Both the position numbers and the translations under genes were made by a program. From assembly GCF_017301735.1 (NCBI RefSeq), contig NZ_CP071090.1, positions 12,941,001 to 13,005,000 on the forward strand: a stretch of 64,000 nucleotides of DNA. Direction: 5' to 3'. Origin of the DNA: Pyxidicoccus parkwaysis (GTDB lineage Bacteria; Myxococcota; Myxococcia; Myxococcales; Myxococcaceae). Below, in pieces: positions 50,443 to 59,551 of this stretch (its first letter is position 1; the number at the start of each line of letters is the position of its first letter). The notes under the pieces were generated by a model. It saw only the letters and a program-made list of their open reading frames with translations, did not search any database and was not told where the DNA came from.

Positions 50443-53238
50443 ATGTTCGGTCGTCGCCTCATCCCGTGGGCCGCATTGGCCTTGGGCATCGCCTCGCCTG
50501 CGCTGGGAATGGAGCAGGCGGTCGCCATCCACGTGTCAGAGAACACTCCGGCCTCGTGGCGCTACACCACCTGGAAGTCCTTTCATGCGAACCAGTTCCT
50601 GCGCGAGGCGCTGAAGGCGGACGGGACGCCCTTCGTGGAGGTCTCCGACGCGGACATCGCCGCGGGGCGGCTGCGCGAGGCGTCCGGCGCCGCCCGCTAT
50701 CCCATCCTCTTCAGCCTCGGCGCCGAGGCCATCTCCGACACGGAGGCCACGCAGCTCCGCGCCTACGTGCAGGCGGGCGGCCACGTCTACGTGGGCGGCT
50801 CCGCGTGGAGCCGGTACGAGGACGGGCGGCCCCGCCTGGATGCACAGCGGAAGCCCACCTCCGCCCTCGCCGCCGAGCGGGGCCTGTCGGGAGGCGGATG
50901 GAGTCGGCTCAGCGACATCGACAAGCGGCTCAACGACGCCATGGTGGACCACCTGCCGGCGGGCACCTCCGAGTGGCAGATGCCACCCGTCTACTCCTAC
51001 CTGGACATCTGGACGCCACACTGGGTCTGGACGGTGCGACCCGCGGCCACGGCTCCCGCCACGGTGGTGCTCCAGGGGCTGGCCAGCAGCGGCTTCCAGT
51101 CGTCCTCGGCCAACCCTCCCGTCGTCCCGGACGCGGCCAATGCCACCTACCGCATCGCGGACGTCGATGGCGACGGCACGGACGACCTCGCCTTCCGGCT
51201 CGGAAGCTCCATCTACGTCCGGCTCTCCACCGGACAGGACTTTCGCCCCGAGGTGCTCTGGAGCTCGTGGAACACGGCCTATGACTTCAACCTGGCGGAC
51301 GTGAATGGCGACGGGCGCGCGGACCTCGTCGGGCGCGCGGGCATCGACGTCCAGGTGGGCCTCTCCACGGGCGCGTCCTTCACGCGCTCCACCGGGTGGA
51401 CCGTCTGGGGCACGGACTATGACCTCCAGCTCGCGGACGTGAATGGAGATGGACGCGCGGACCTCGTCGGGCGCTCGCCCGTCATGGCGGACGTGCAGGT
51501 GGGGCTGTCGACGGGGGCGGGCTTCATGACCTCCACGCGCTGGGCGCCCTACGACAGCGGAACGGAGTTCTCGCTCGCGGACGTGGATGGAGACCGGCGC
51601 GCGGACCTCGTCTTCCGCGTGGGCACCTCCATCCAGGTGCGCCGCTCGACGGGAGCGGGCTTCGGCCCGCAGGAGGCGTGGAGCTACTGGAGCACGAGCT
51701 ACGACCTCCGCCTGGGCGACGTGGACGGCGACGGCCGTGCGGACGCAGTGGGCCGCTTGCTGCTGGTGGGAGGCCACAACGGCGTCGAGGTGGGGCTGTC
51801 CACCGGAAGTGGGTTCGCCGGCTCCAGCCGCTGGACGACGTGGCACCCCAACTTCTTCCTGGCCCTGGGCGATGTGAATGGCGACGGCCGGCGCGATGCG
51901 GTGGGCGTCAAAATCAACCAGAGCAATCCGCCCCACGAGGCGAAGCTCGGCGAGCTGCACGTCGGTCTGTCGGCGGGCGTGGGACTGCCGGGGCCGGTGA
52001 AGCTGGCCTACAAGGCCTACGGCAGCGGAATGTTTGTCTACAACGCGGAGCTCGTTCCGCTGGCGGGCTACGGCGGCTTCGCCAATGACAACTCTGAATA
52101 CAAGACGATGCGGGTATCCATCGAGCGGGCCTTCGCGCAGCACGGGCTGCCGCTGGTGACGCTGTCGCCCTGGCCTTTCCCGAGCCGGGCCGCCTTCATC
52201 TACCGGCACGACCACTTCCTGTCGGCGGGCGTGCACCAGCTCGAACAGCAATTCGCTGGAGCCTCCGCATCGCGGCCCTTCGGTGAGTACTATCTGATGC
52301 CGGACCTCGCGGGTGCCACGGGCGCCTGCGGTCAGCCCAATGACTATCCCGCCGCGGTGCCGGCGGTGGTGGCCACGGGCGCCATCCTCGGGGCGCACGT
52401 GAAGTACCACACGCAGCTCGATGACTACGATTACAGCGGGGCGCTCGGGTGGCTGCAGACCACGGTGAATGAAATCCAGGCCGCCACGGGGAACCGGATG
52501 TCGCCCGTCTTCGTCGCGCCCGTGTACCGCGCGGTGAAGCGCTCCTCGATGCAGGCCATCCGGGACATGGGCTTCCTGACGACAGGGGACCAGGGCATGG
52601 GGCCCTTCCCACACTTCTCGGTCGACCCGGAGAATGACAGGCAATACCTCGGCGCGGTGCTCCAGCTTCCCGTGAGCGAGTGGCCCGGCTTCGACAACAT
52701 CGAGCGGATGTCGGTGGACCCGGAGAACATCCGCCGCGCGGCCAGCCTGAGCCATGCGCTGGGTGGGCTCATCAACGTGTATGACCACGTCGGCTCGGAT
52801 GGCTACGCGGCCGCGTGTACTCCGACGCTCCGGGAGGACCTCGCGCGCGTGCTGCTCCAGCACGTCCAGACGCTGCCCGGGGTGTGGACGACGAACTCGC
52901 TGGAGATTCGCAACTGGTGGCTCCAGAAGGACCGGCGTCAGCTCACCGCGTCCTTCTCGCGTCCGTCCTCGACCTCGGCGCTGGTGGACGTGCAGGTTGT
53001 GACTGGCGCGCCCATGGCCCCCACCAGCTTCTCCTCGGACCCGGTGTCCCTGCGCATCACGCTGGATGCGGCTTCGCGGGCGCTGCTCGCCACCGGCGTC
53101 CGCGTCACCCTGGACGGCGTCAACCAGCCTGGGAGCACCTGCACGGACCAGCTCGGCCTCGTGCGGTGTGAGGGCAATGACTTGCGGGTGCGCGTGGGCG
53201 CGGCGAGTCAGGTGCGCATCCTGCTCGGCACTCCCTGA
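50443..53238 (+). CDS. Secreted FG-GAP/VCBS repeat protein with deacetylase-like region
   Basis: 931 residues with a signal peptide (cleavage near ALG-ME). Residues about 25-230 form an alpha/beta region with a YVQAGGHVYVGG strand, like glutamine-amidotransferase-fold domains. Residues about 235-500 carry five or six calcium-binding FG-GAP units (LADVNGDGRADLVGR). The C-terminal part begins AAFIYRHDHFLSAG and has FGEYYLMPD, resembling NodB/DUF2334 polysaccharide-deacetylase folds with a changed metal motif. The deacetylase role is tentative. Convergent with the Spo0M-like gene. Confidence 0.7.
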   Translation: MFGRRLIPWAALALGIASPALGMEQAVAIHVSENTPASWRYTTWKSFHANQFLREALKADGTPFVEVSDADIAAGRLREASGAARYPILFSLGAEAISDTEATQLRAYVQAGGHVYVGGSAWSRYEDGRPRLDAQRKPTSALAAERGLSGGGWSRLSDIDKRLNDAMVDHLPAGTSEWQMPPVYSYLDIWTPHWVWTVRPAATAPATVVLQGLASSGFQSSSANPPVVPDAANATYRIADVDGDGTDDLAFRLGSSIYVRLSTGQDFRPEVLWSSWNTAYDFNLADVNGDGRADLVGRAGIDVQVGLSTGASFTRSTGWTVWGTDYDLQLADVNGDGRADLVGRSPVMADVQVGLSTGAGFMTSTRWAPYDSGTEFSLADVDGDRRADLVFRVGTSIQVRRSTGAGFGPQEAWSYWSTSYDLRLGDVDGDGRADAVGRLLLVGGHNGVEVGLSTGSGFAGSSRWTTWHPNFFLALGDVNGDGRRDAVGVKINQSNPPHEAKLGELHVGLSAGVGLPGPVKLAYKAYGSGMFVYNAELVPLAGYGGFANDNSEYKTMRVSIERAFAQHGLPLVTLSPWPFPSRAAFIYRHDHFLSAGVHQLEQQFAGASASRPFGEYYLMPDLAGATGACGQPNDYPAAVPAVVATGAILGAHVKYHTQLDDYDYSGALGWLQTTVNEIQAATGNRMSPVFVAPVYRAVKRSSMQAIRDMGFLTTGDQGMGPFPHFSVDPENDRQYLGAVLQLPVSEWPGFDNIERMSVDPENIRRAASLSHALGGLINVYDHVGSDGYAAACTPTLREDLARVLLQHVQTLPGVWTTNSLEIRNWWLQKDRRQLTASFSRPSSTSALVDVQVVTGAPMAPTSFSSDPVSLRITLDAASRALLATGVRVTLDGVNQPGSTCTDQLGLVRCEGNDLRVRVGAASQVRILLGTP

Positions 53239-53249
53239 GCGACAACGTT

Positions 53250-53302
53250 CCCAGGGGAGGAGTGCGCGGGTTTGCAGGCCGGCGCCCGCTCCTCCCCTTG
53301 GG
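53250..53302. terminator. Hairpin between convergent genes
   Basis: CCCAGGGGAGGAG (53250-53262) pairs with CTCCTCCCCTTGGG (53289-53302), with one bulge and a loop of about 26 bases that itself can fold. It sits between two converging stop codons and has no U-tract, so it may be a bidirectional terminator of moderate strength. Confidence 0.5.
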
Positions 53303-53317
53303 TGATACGTCGGCGGG

Positions 53318-53773
53318 TCAGCCCTTGGTGCCCACGCGCAACGTCATGTAGCCCGAGTCGGGGTCATTGCCTGTCACCTCGACGCGGCCACGGGTGGACC
53401 ACTCATGCCGTGCGTAGTAGCCCTGGAACGAGGGCTGGACGTTGGTGGGCAGGCGCACCTGTCCCTCGAACACCTTCGTCTCGTTGGCGCCGAGCGTGAA
53501 TGCCGGAGCGATGGGGACCTGCTGCTCGAAGCTGACGTGTGAGGAGTTGCCCACTTGTTGGTTCGTGCTGACGGGGAGGGTCGCTGTCTCGATGGCGCGC
53601 AGGTCCACGAAGACGCCACCCGACTTCACCGGTGCGCCGGTGGAGGTGGCGGTGACGCGTACGGAGAGGACGTCTCCGGGAAGCGCCACGCTGGGTTCAT
53701 ATTCGAGGGAGACGCGGGCGGCGCCACCCGACACCGAGTGGGCCGCGCTCTTCAATTTGTCCATGAGTCCCAT
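53318..53773 (-). CDS. Spo0M-like sporulation-control protein (arrestin fold)
   Basis: 151 residues with the Spo0M-type N-terminus: MGLMDKLKSAAHSVSGG, then SLEYEPSVALPGDVLSVRV, a two-sheet arrestin-like pattern, and a segment ending GRVEVTGNDPDSG. Spo0M proteins in Bacillus influence sporulation and cell shape. In a fruiting-body former a developmental role is possible but not shown. ATG 53773 has AAAGGA 7 bases upstream; a second ATG 6 bases earlier would sit too close to it. Confidence 0.75.
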   Translation of the reverse strand: MGLMDKLKSAAHSVSGGAARVSLEYEPSVALPGDVLSVRVTATSTGAPVKSGGVFVDLRAIETATLPVSTNQQVGNSSHVSFEQQVPIAPAFTLGANETKVFEGQVRLPTNVQPSFQGYYARHEWSTRGRVEVTGNDPDSGYMTLRVGTKG

Positions 53774-54076
53774 GGCCATGTCCTTTGCGTAGTGGGGAGG
53801 AGGGCGGACAGGCTCGAGCGTTCCGCCCTTTCTGAGGGGTCGAGTCGCCCTCGCCTCGTTGTGAGCTGTGTCTCGGGCCGCGGAAAGCTGACGAGTGGCG
53901 TCATGGCTCTCGGGTTTTGGCGGAATTTGGCCGTACGGTGCCGTCTCCCCTATGCTGCGCGCAGAGGGGGGCAGCACCCATGCAGCAATGGTTGAAGACC
54001 GAGGCGCTCGTGTCCTCGCCGGGCCCGTTGCGCCCCTCCTTTGTGCCGGAGTTTCCACCCGTCCAGAGGAGTTCCC
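53774..54076. other. Divergent intergenic region
   Basis: About 300 bases between the Spo0M-like gene and the beta-helix gene. It must hold promoters in both directions. No coding frame, repeat or clear promoter consensus was recognised. Confidence 0.4.
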
Positions 54077-56815
54077 ATGCATCGTGTGTTGAGCCTGCTG
54101 CTCGTCGCGGCCTCGCTCTGTCTTTCCTTCCCGGCGCATGCGCGAGACTGGTTCGTCCGCGCTGGCGCCACCGGGGGTGACGGCTCGCGCGAGAAGCCTT
54201 TCGCCGACCCCTGGATGGCGCTCGAGCGCGTCGAGGCGAACGACAAGGTCCACGTCGCCACCGGCACGTACTTCGGCAAGCTCGAGCGGGGCAACTGGGA
54301 GATTCAGTTCCCCGGCGTCCAGCTGCTCGGCGGCTACGACGCGGACTTCCGCGAGCGCAACCCGTGGAAGAACCCCACGGAGCTCACCTGGCGGAAGACT
54401 TCGGTGAATCGGCCGGATGTCTCGCTCGCGCGCGTCAGCACCAGCACGCAGCGCGACACCGAGGGCGCCACCATCGACGGCTTCCTCATCGACATGCAGG
54501 ACTACTACGAATACGTGAGCGAGGGCGGGAACTTCGACCCGAAGGCGCTCATGCGCAACGGTGCGGTCGACCTCGCCAGGGGCGGCATCCTTCGCAACTG
54601 CCTCATCGTCAACTCCATCAACGCGGTGCGGACGTCGCCGGGCGCGGTGGTGGAGAACAACGTCATCGTGAACTCCATCTTCGACGCCGTGATTTCCAAG
54701 GGCGGCGGAGACCATGACGTGCCCGTCACCATCCGCGACAACACCATCGCCTTCGTGTGGGCGACGAAGGCCATCGCCGAGGGCGGCACCGAGGGCGCGG
54801 GCGTCGACGTGACGAACAAGGCCGTCGTCGAGAACAACCTCATCGTCCACTCCGACAACCACGGCGCGTGGGTGACGGTGCCGGCGAAGGTGACGCTCCA
54901 GGGCAACGCCTTCTGGCGCAACCTCTACTCGAACGTCACGTTCTACTTCGAGGGGAAGAAGTCCTCGCTGGATGACTCGGACATCGGGGAGGCCGAGGAC
55001 GCCGGCTTCGCGAAGGCGGGCGGCAACATCGCCGTGGACCCGAAGCTTCCCTTCGATACGGCGTGGTACGAGAAGTTCACCCGCCGCAACTTCGTGGGAA
55101 AGAAGTTCGACGCGAAGGCCTGGGACGAGACGCGCACGGCCGCCGGCCTCTCCCCAGGAGGTGAGCGGGTGGATGTCTTCGCGCCGGCCTACCCGCCGAA
55201 GGCCGTCGCCGCGCTCATCGCGCCGAAGAACACCTCGCTGAAGCAGGGCGCTCGCGTGAAGGACCTGCCGGTGCGCTTCGCGGCGGTGGCGTCGACGGGG
55301 CCGGCCAGGGCCTACAAGCGCGTCACCCTCGCGGACCTGAAGGACAACCCGAAGGGCTACGACGGCAAGGACGTCGAAGTCATCGTCGGAGCGCAGGGCG
55401 TGCTCAACCCGGACTACGGCCCCGCGGGCACGTCGCGCGAGACCCACAAGGCCGTCAACCTCGTTGACGCGAAGAACGAGAACCGCACCGGCGGCTGGTT
55501 CAAGAAGGGTACGTCGGTGGAGCGCGCCATCGACGCCATCCCCAACTATGGCTCCGGTCCGCCGAGGGACCTCTTCGTCGTGCGCGGCACCTCGCGCGTG
55601 CGCGAGAGCTACCCGAAGTACGGCATCGTCATCGACTCCATCGAGCCCTTCGAGCAGGAGGCCGTCGCCTCCGCGCGCCCGAAGGGGCGGGACTGGTTCG
55701 TGCGCGCCGGAGAGAGCGGGGGAGACGGCTCGAGGGAGAAGCCGTTCAGGGACCCGTTCCAGGCAATCGAAAAGGCGGGGAAGGGGGACCGCATCCTCGT
55801 GGCCGAGGGCGAGTACGGCGGCAAGCTGAAGAGCGGGAAGTGGGTCGTGGACGAGAAGCAGTACCTCGCGCTGCTCGGCGGGTGGGACCGCGACTTCACG
55901 AAGCGCGACCCGTGGAACACGCCGAGCCGCCTGTACTGGCCGCCGGACTCGAAGACGTCGCCGCAGGGCTACCTCCTCGAGGGCAACGGCGACCACACCG
56001 GGCTCATCGTGGACGGGTTCGTCTTCGACCGGAAGACGCTGAACACCTACGACGCGGACGGCTTCATCGACCTGAACAGCTCGCCCGACAACGAGCACAT
56101 CTGGGTGTCGTCGCCCGAGGTGGTGATTCGCAACTGCACCTTCATCAATGGCGCGGGCGCGGCGGTCCGGATGAGCAACCTGGTCACCTTCGAGAACAAC
56201 ATCGTGGCGAACATGTTCACGGACGCCATCCGCGTCACCGGCGGCTTCGGCACGCGGCCGGCTCAGATTCGCAACAACACCATCCTCTTCGTCTGGAACC
56301 GGAGCCGCCCGCATGACGGCGCCAGCTCGTCGGGCAGCGGCATCGCCATTGGTGGGAACACGCCCGTGGTGGTGGACGGCAATGTCATCCAGTACGTGGA
56401 CAACTTCGCGGTGCGGTCCAGCGCCAACCTGAACGAGGTGGTGCTCACCAACAACAGCTTCTTCCGCAACTGGGCGGCGTTCCGCTCCACGCTGGGCACG
56501 CCGCCGCCCACGGTGGACGAGAAGTCGATGCACCTGCTGGCGGACCTGCCCTTCAAGAAGGCGGAGGGCAACGTCGTGGTGGACGGCGGGTTCGACATCA
56601 ATCCGGCGGTCTACGCGAGCTGGTTCGCGCGCACCTCGCAGGCGACGAGCCGCTTCACGCCCGAGGAGTGGAACCAGATTGCGCCACCGGCGGGCGGTGA
56701 GCCGGCGAAGCCGGGCATGGGCCGGGCGCTGGACTGGAGAGAGGCAGCAAAGCTGTTCCCGAAGAGCGCCCAGGTGAAGGGCGCGCGTCCGAAGAAGCTG
56801 GAGAACGGGGGATGA
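54077..56815 (+). CDS. Secreted protein with two right-handed beta-helix domains
   Basis: 912 residues with a signal peptide (MHRVLSLLLVAASLCLSFPAHA). The protein is an internal duplication: each half opens RDWFVRAG-x-(T/S)GGDGSREKPF, then P-x-x-A-(L/I)-E(R/K), then LLGG(Y/W)D-x-DF-x-(E/K)R(N/D)PW, and continues with parallel beta-helix coils (NNVIVNS, ENNIVANMF, NNTILFVWN). Such folds are seen in polysaccharide lyases and adhesins, and no catalytic residues are assigned. AGAGGAG lies upstream. It overlaps the next gene by 4 bases, so the two are made together. Confidence 0.82.
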   Translation: MHRVLSLLLVAASLCLSFPAHARDWFVRAGATGGDGSREKPFADPWMALERVEANDKVHVATGTYFGKLERGNWEIQFPGVQLLGGYDADFRERNPWKNPTELTWRKTSVNRPDVSLARVSTSTQRDTEGATIDGFLIDMQDYYEYVSEGGNFDPKALMRNGAVDLARGGILRNCLIVNSINAVRTSPGAVVENNVIVNSIFDAVISKGGGDHDVPVTIRDNTIAFVWATKAIAEGGTEGAGVDVTNKAVVENNLIVHSDNHGAWVTVPAKVTLQGNAFWRNLYSNVTFYFEGKKSSLDDSDIGEAEDAGFAKAGGNIAVDPKLPFDTAWYEKFTRRNFVGKKFDAKAWDETRTAAGLSPGGERVDVFAPAYPPKAVAALIAPKNTSLKQGARVKDLPVRFAAVASTGPARAYKRVTLADLKDNPKGYDGKDVEVIVGAQGVLNPDYGPAGTSRETHKAVNLVDAKNENRTGGWFKKGTSVERAIDAIPNYGSGPPRDLFVVRGTSRVRESYPKYGIVIDSIEPFEQEAVASARPKGRDWFVRAGESGGDGSREKPFRDPFQAIEKAGKGDRILVAEGEYGGKLKSGKWVVDEKQYLALLGGWDRDFTKRDPWNTPSRLYWPPDSKTSPQGYLLEGNGDHTGLIVDGFVFDRKTLNTYDADGFIDLNSSPDNEHIWVSSPEVVIRNCTFINGAGAAVRMSNLVTFENNIVANMFTDAIRVTGGFGTRPAQIRNNTILFVWNRSRPHDGASSSGSGIAIGGNTPVVVDGNVIQYVDNFAVRSSANLNEVVLTNNSFFRNWAAFRSTLGTPPPTVDEKSMHLLADLPFKKAEGNVVVDGGFDINPAVYASWFARTSQATSRFTPEEWNQIAPPAGGEPAKPGMGRALDWREAAKLFPKSAQVKGARPKKLENGG

Positions 56816-58941
56816 TGACGATGAAGAAGACACTGACCTGGGGAATGCTCGCGCTGCTGGTGGCCGGGCCCGCGAGCGCGGACGAAATCGATGACCGCGT
56901 GCGCTCCATCGAAGACAACCTCGGCCGCATCAAGGACAAGCTCGACGGCATCGTCTCGGACTCGAGCTCCAGCGACATCGACTCCGCGCTCGACTACCTG
57001 AACAACGTCAAGAGCGACGTGGACCGGCTCAAGTCGCTGGACCCGCAGAATGACCCGGCCAAGACGATGGCCAACTACTACCCGGACTACATCTCGAAGT
57101 TCCGGGAGTCGGCGCAGTACCTGAAGCGGATGAAGGACGCCCAGGTGAAGGCAGACGAGTCTCGCCTGCACGAGCGCTGCCAGGAGGCCGACAAGAACCT
57201 CAAGTCCTTCATGCAGGGCTTCATCGAGAAGAAGGACCCCAACGGCGTCTCGAAGATTTCCGACGAGGCCGAGAAGGTGGGCCGCCAGTACTCCGACGAG
57301 TACAAGCGCCTGCAGGACATGCACAGCGACATGGACCGGGCGCGCGGGTACGCGCGGTACTTCTCCGAGTCCCACGGCCGCTGGTCCGACGTGCGCGGTG
57401 AGCTCTACGACGGCGTGAGCGACATCTGGGACCGCTGGACGCGCCGGATGGAGGAGACGAAGTCGAAGTGCCAGGAGCTCGCGAAGGGCCGCGACTATGA
57501 CGCGGTGAAGGACGCGCTCGCGAAGCTGGGTGACAACAACCGGGTACGCAAGGAGCTGACCGAGAAGCTCAACTCGCTCCTCGACCAGACGGCCTCCTAC
57601 CTGTCGGGCGCCGGCACGCGCACGGGCACCTCGGAAATCGACTACGCCATCCGGTACAGCGACGACCTGCTCTCGCAGCTGGAGCAGCTCAAGAACGCGC
57701 GCGGCGAGGACGACACCGCGAAGCGGATGACCGACGTCTGGCCGGACAAGACGAAGGAGCTCCGCCGCTCGCTGGAGTTGCTGAAGCAGGTGAAGCCGCA
57801 GCAGTTCTCGTTCGACACGCTGGCCACCACGTGCAAGACGAACGATGACCAGCTCATGGGCACGGTGCGCGCGTACCTCGGCGCGCCGGATGACGCCGAC
57901 GAGGGCGTCCGCGTCGTCACCGAGCGCTCCGAGAAGCTCGGCAATGACACGCGCCAGCAGCTCGAGGCCGCGGAGAAGAGGCTCGGCGAGCAGGACAAGC
58001 TCCTGGAGGACTCGAAGCGCTTCTCCTTCGACGAGGGCCGCTGGCGTTCGGTGCGTGAGCGCCTCCAGGAGACGGCGAGCGTCATGCAGCGGCACATGAA
58101 GACGAAGCTCGACGAGGCGAAGGCCGCGTGCGGCAAGCTCTCCCAGGGGGCCAGCAACCCGGACGTGGTGAGCGCGCTCAAGACGCTCAAGGACCGCGAC
58201 CTGATGGTGAAGACCTCGCTGGAGCGCATCCTGCGGGACTACGAGGACTGGAAGAAGGACCGCAAGGGGCTGAAGCCCGGCGGCCGGTTCCGTCAGGAGA
58301 ACGCCGAAAAGCTCCTCCAGGCGTACTGCGATGGGGACGAGTACCAGGTGGCGGACCGCCTGCAGCGCGTGGCGGACGAGGTGGCGAGCGTCATGGGGAA
58401 CCTCCAGCGCCAGTACCTCGACCGGCTCCGGCGGTTGATGGATGACCTGAAGCCCCTCGAGACGACGAAGAACCCGACGCTCAAGACCGAGGCGGCGCGG
58501 CAGCGGCGGAACATGTCCGCAGCCTACAAGCGCCTGGAGGAGGCGGGGGGCCTCGGCATCCTCCGCGGCAGGAACAACCCGAAGATAAACATGCTTCTGG
58601 AGAACGGGAACACGAAACACCTCGCGCTCCAGACGGGCTGCACGGCGATGGAGTACGAGATTCCGGGCGGCCGAATCGACTGCGTGAATGTCTCGGATGG
58701 CTTCTGCGAGGTCATCGAAATCAAACCGAACAGCAAAACCGGCCGCTCCGCGGGTGAGGAGCAGATTGCGAACCGGAAGTCCGTCATCGAGGACATGTTC
58801 CGGAACAACCAGCTCAAGTCCCTGTTGCAGCGCTGCGTGAAGGACGGGAGGCTGAACATCAGCTACCAGGTGAAGTACTACCAGCGCTGCCCCGTGGGCA
58901 TGGACGACATCGACGTGACCACCGAGGAGATGGACGAGTAG
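56812..58941 (+). CDS. Exported coiled-coil protein with PD-(D/E)XK-like C-terminal domain
   Basis: 709 residues, with possible starts at 56812, 56815 or 56821. A signal peptide (MKKTLTWGMLALLVAGPASA) precedes a long, highly charged helical body to about residue 590. The final ~120 residues have a restriction-endonuclease-like pattern: EYEIPGGRIDCVN (Asp), then CEVIEIKPNSKTGRSAGEEQI (Glu-x-Lys). The motif spacing fits a PD-(D/E)XK nuclease, although Cys residues nearby and export are unusual. It is coupled to the beta-helix gene, suggesting a joint surface or effector role. A nuclease function is an inference. Confidence 0.65.
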   Translation: MMTMKKTLTWGMLALLVAGPASADEIDDRVRSIEDNLGRIKDKLDGIVSDSSSSDIDSALDYLNNVKSDVDRLKSLDPQNDPAKTMANYYPDYISKFRESAQYLKRMKDAQVKADESRLHERCQEADKNLKSFMQGFIEKKDPNGVSKISDEAEKVGRQYSDEYKRLQDMHSDMDRARGYARYFSESHGRWSDVRGELYDGVSDIWDRWTRRMEETKSKCQELAKGRDYDAVKDALAKLGDNNRVRKELTEKLNSLLDQTASYLSGAGTRTGTSEIDYAIRYSDDLLSQLEQLKNARGEDDTAKRMTDVWPDKTKELRRSLELLKQVKPQQFSFDTLATTCKTNDDQLMGTVRAYLGAPDDADEGVRVVTERSEKLGNDTRQQLEAAEKRLGEQDKLLEDSKRFSFDEGRWRSVRERLQETASVMQRHMKTKLDEAKAACGKLSQGASNPDVVSALKTLKDRDLMVKTSLERILRDYEDWKKDRKGLKPGGRFRQENAEKLLQAYCDGDEYQVADRLQRVADEVASVMGNLQRQYLDRLRRLMDDLKPLETTKNPTLKTEAARQRRNMSAAYKRLEEAGGLGILRGRNNPKINMLLENGNTKHLALQTGCTAMEYEIPGGRIDCVNVSDGFCEVIEIKPNSKTGRSAGEEQIANRKSVIEDMFRNNQLKSLLQRCVKDGRLNISYQVKYYQRCPVGMDDIDVTTEEMDE

Positions 58942-58952
58942 CCCGGCCTCGT

Positions 58953-58983
58953 GCCCCCGCCGGTTGGAGTCGCCGGCGGGGGC
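58953..58983 (+). terminator. GC-rich hairpin after the coiled-coil gene
   Basis: An 11-bp perfect stem, GCCCCCGCCGG (58953-58963) with CCGGCGGGGGC (58973-58983), has a 9-base loop and starts 11 bases after the stop codon. No U-tract follows. Confidence 0.6.
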
Positions 58984-59048
58984 GGGCTTGTCACCCGTAG
59001 TGAAATGCTGGCAGCCTCCGGGCAACACCTTGCTCGGAGGAGCACGAG

Positions 59049-59492
59049 ATGATGAAGCGATTCCTGGTAGCACTGGCAGTGGGTCTGTTCGTGGGCGCGT
59101 GCGGTGGGGTGATGACGGGCGATGAGCCGTCGGCGGAGGCCACGCCGCTGGGGCAGACCGAGCAGGCGTATCGCTGTGGCTTCTGCGGCGACAACTACTG
59201 CTGTCCCGGTGTCGAGACGAGCGCCACCTGCCCGGCCGACTGTGGGGCGCCCATCTGCGGCGATGGCGTCTGCAATACGAATACCGGTGAGAACAGCACC
59301 AACTGCTCGGCGGACTGCGGCCCGGCGATTGTCTGCGGCGACGGCGTCTGCAACGGAAGCGAGACGCGTTACAACTGCGTGGCTGACTGCGCGAACGTGC
59401 CGTACTGCGGCGACCTCATCTGCAGCCCGGGAGAGAGCAACCTCGCTTGCCCCGGGGACTGCCCCTGCGTGCTGGGGGAGCGCTGCTGGTAG
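59049..59492 (+). CDS. Cys-rich repeat lipoprotein
   Basis: 147 residues. A signal peptide ends in lipobox FVGAC. Three to four Cys-rich repeats of the form CGDGVCN-x(n)-E-x(n)-C-x-x-DC follow, a disulfide-stabilised motif common in myxobacterial secreted proteins. GACGGVMTGDE after the lipobox matches the start of the 27288 lipoprotein. Good GGAGG Shine-Dalgarno sequence. Function unknown. Confidence 0.85.
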   Translation: MMKRFLVALAVGLFVGACGGVMTGDEPSAEATPLGQTEQAYRCGFCGDNYCCPGVETSATCPADCGAPICGDGVCNTNTGENSTNCSADCGPAIVCGDGVCNGSETRYNCVADCANVPYCGDLICSPGESNLACPGDCPCVLGERCW

Positions 59493-59505
59493 ACGCTGCA
59501 GGTGA

Positions 59506-59537
59506 GCCGGGGCCTCTTCATGCGCCGAGGCCCCGGC
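59506..59537. terminator. Hairpin between convergent genes
   Basis: GCCGGGGCCTC (59506-59516) pairs perfectly with GAGGCCCCGGC (59527-59537) across a 10-base loop, between the stops of the 59049 and 59552 genes. No long U-tract is present; it is probably a bidirectional terminator. Confidence 0.65.
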
Positions 59538-59551
59538 CTGTTGTATCCGCG

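Noticed and set aside
53318-56833. 1171-codon minus-strand frame fusing the Spo0M-like protein to an upstream extension
   Set aside because: Only the last 151 codons match a family and have a Shine-Dalgarno sequence; the rest is antisense to the beta-helix gene.
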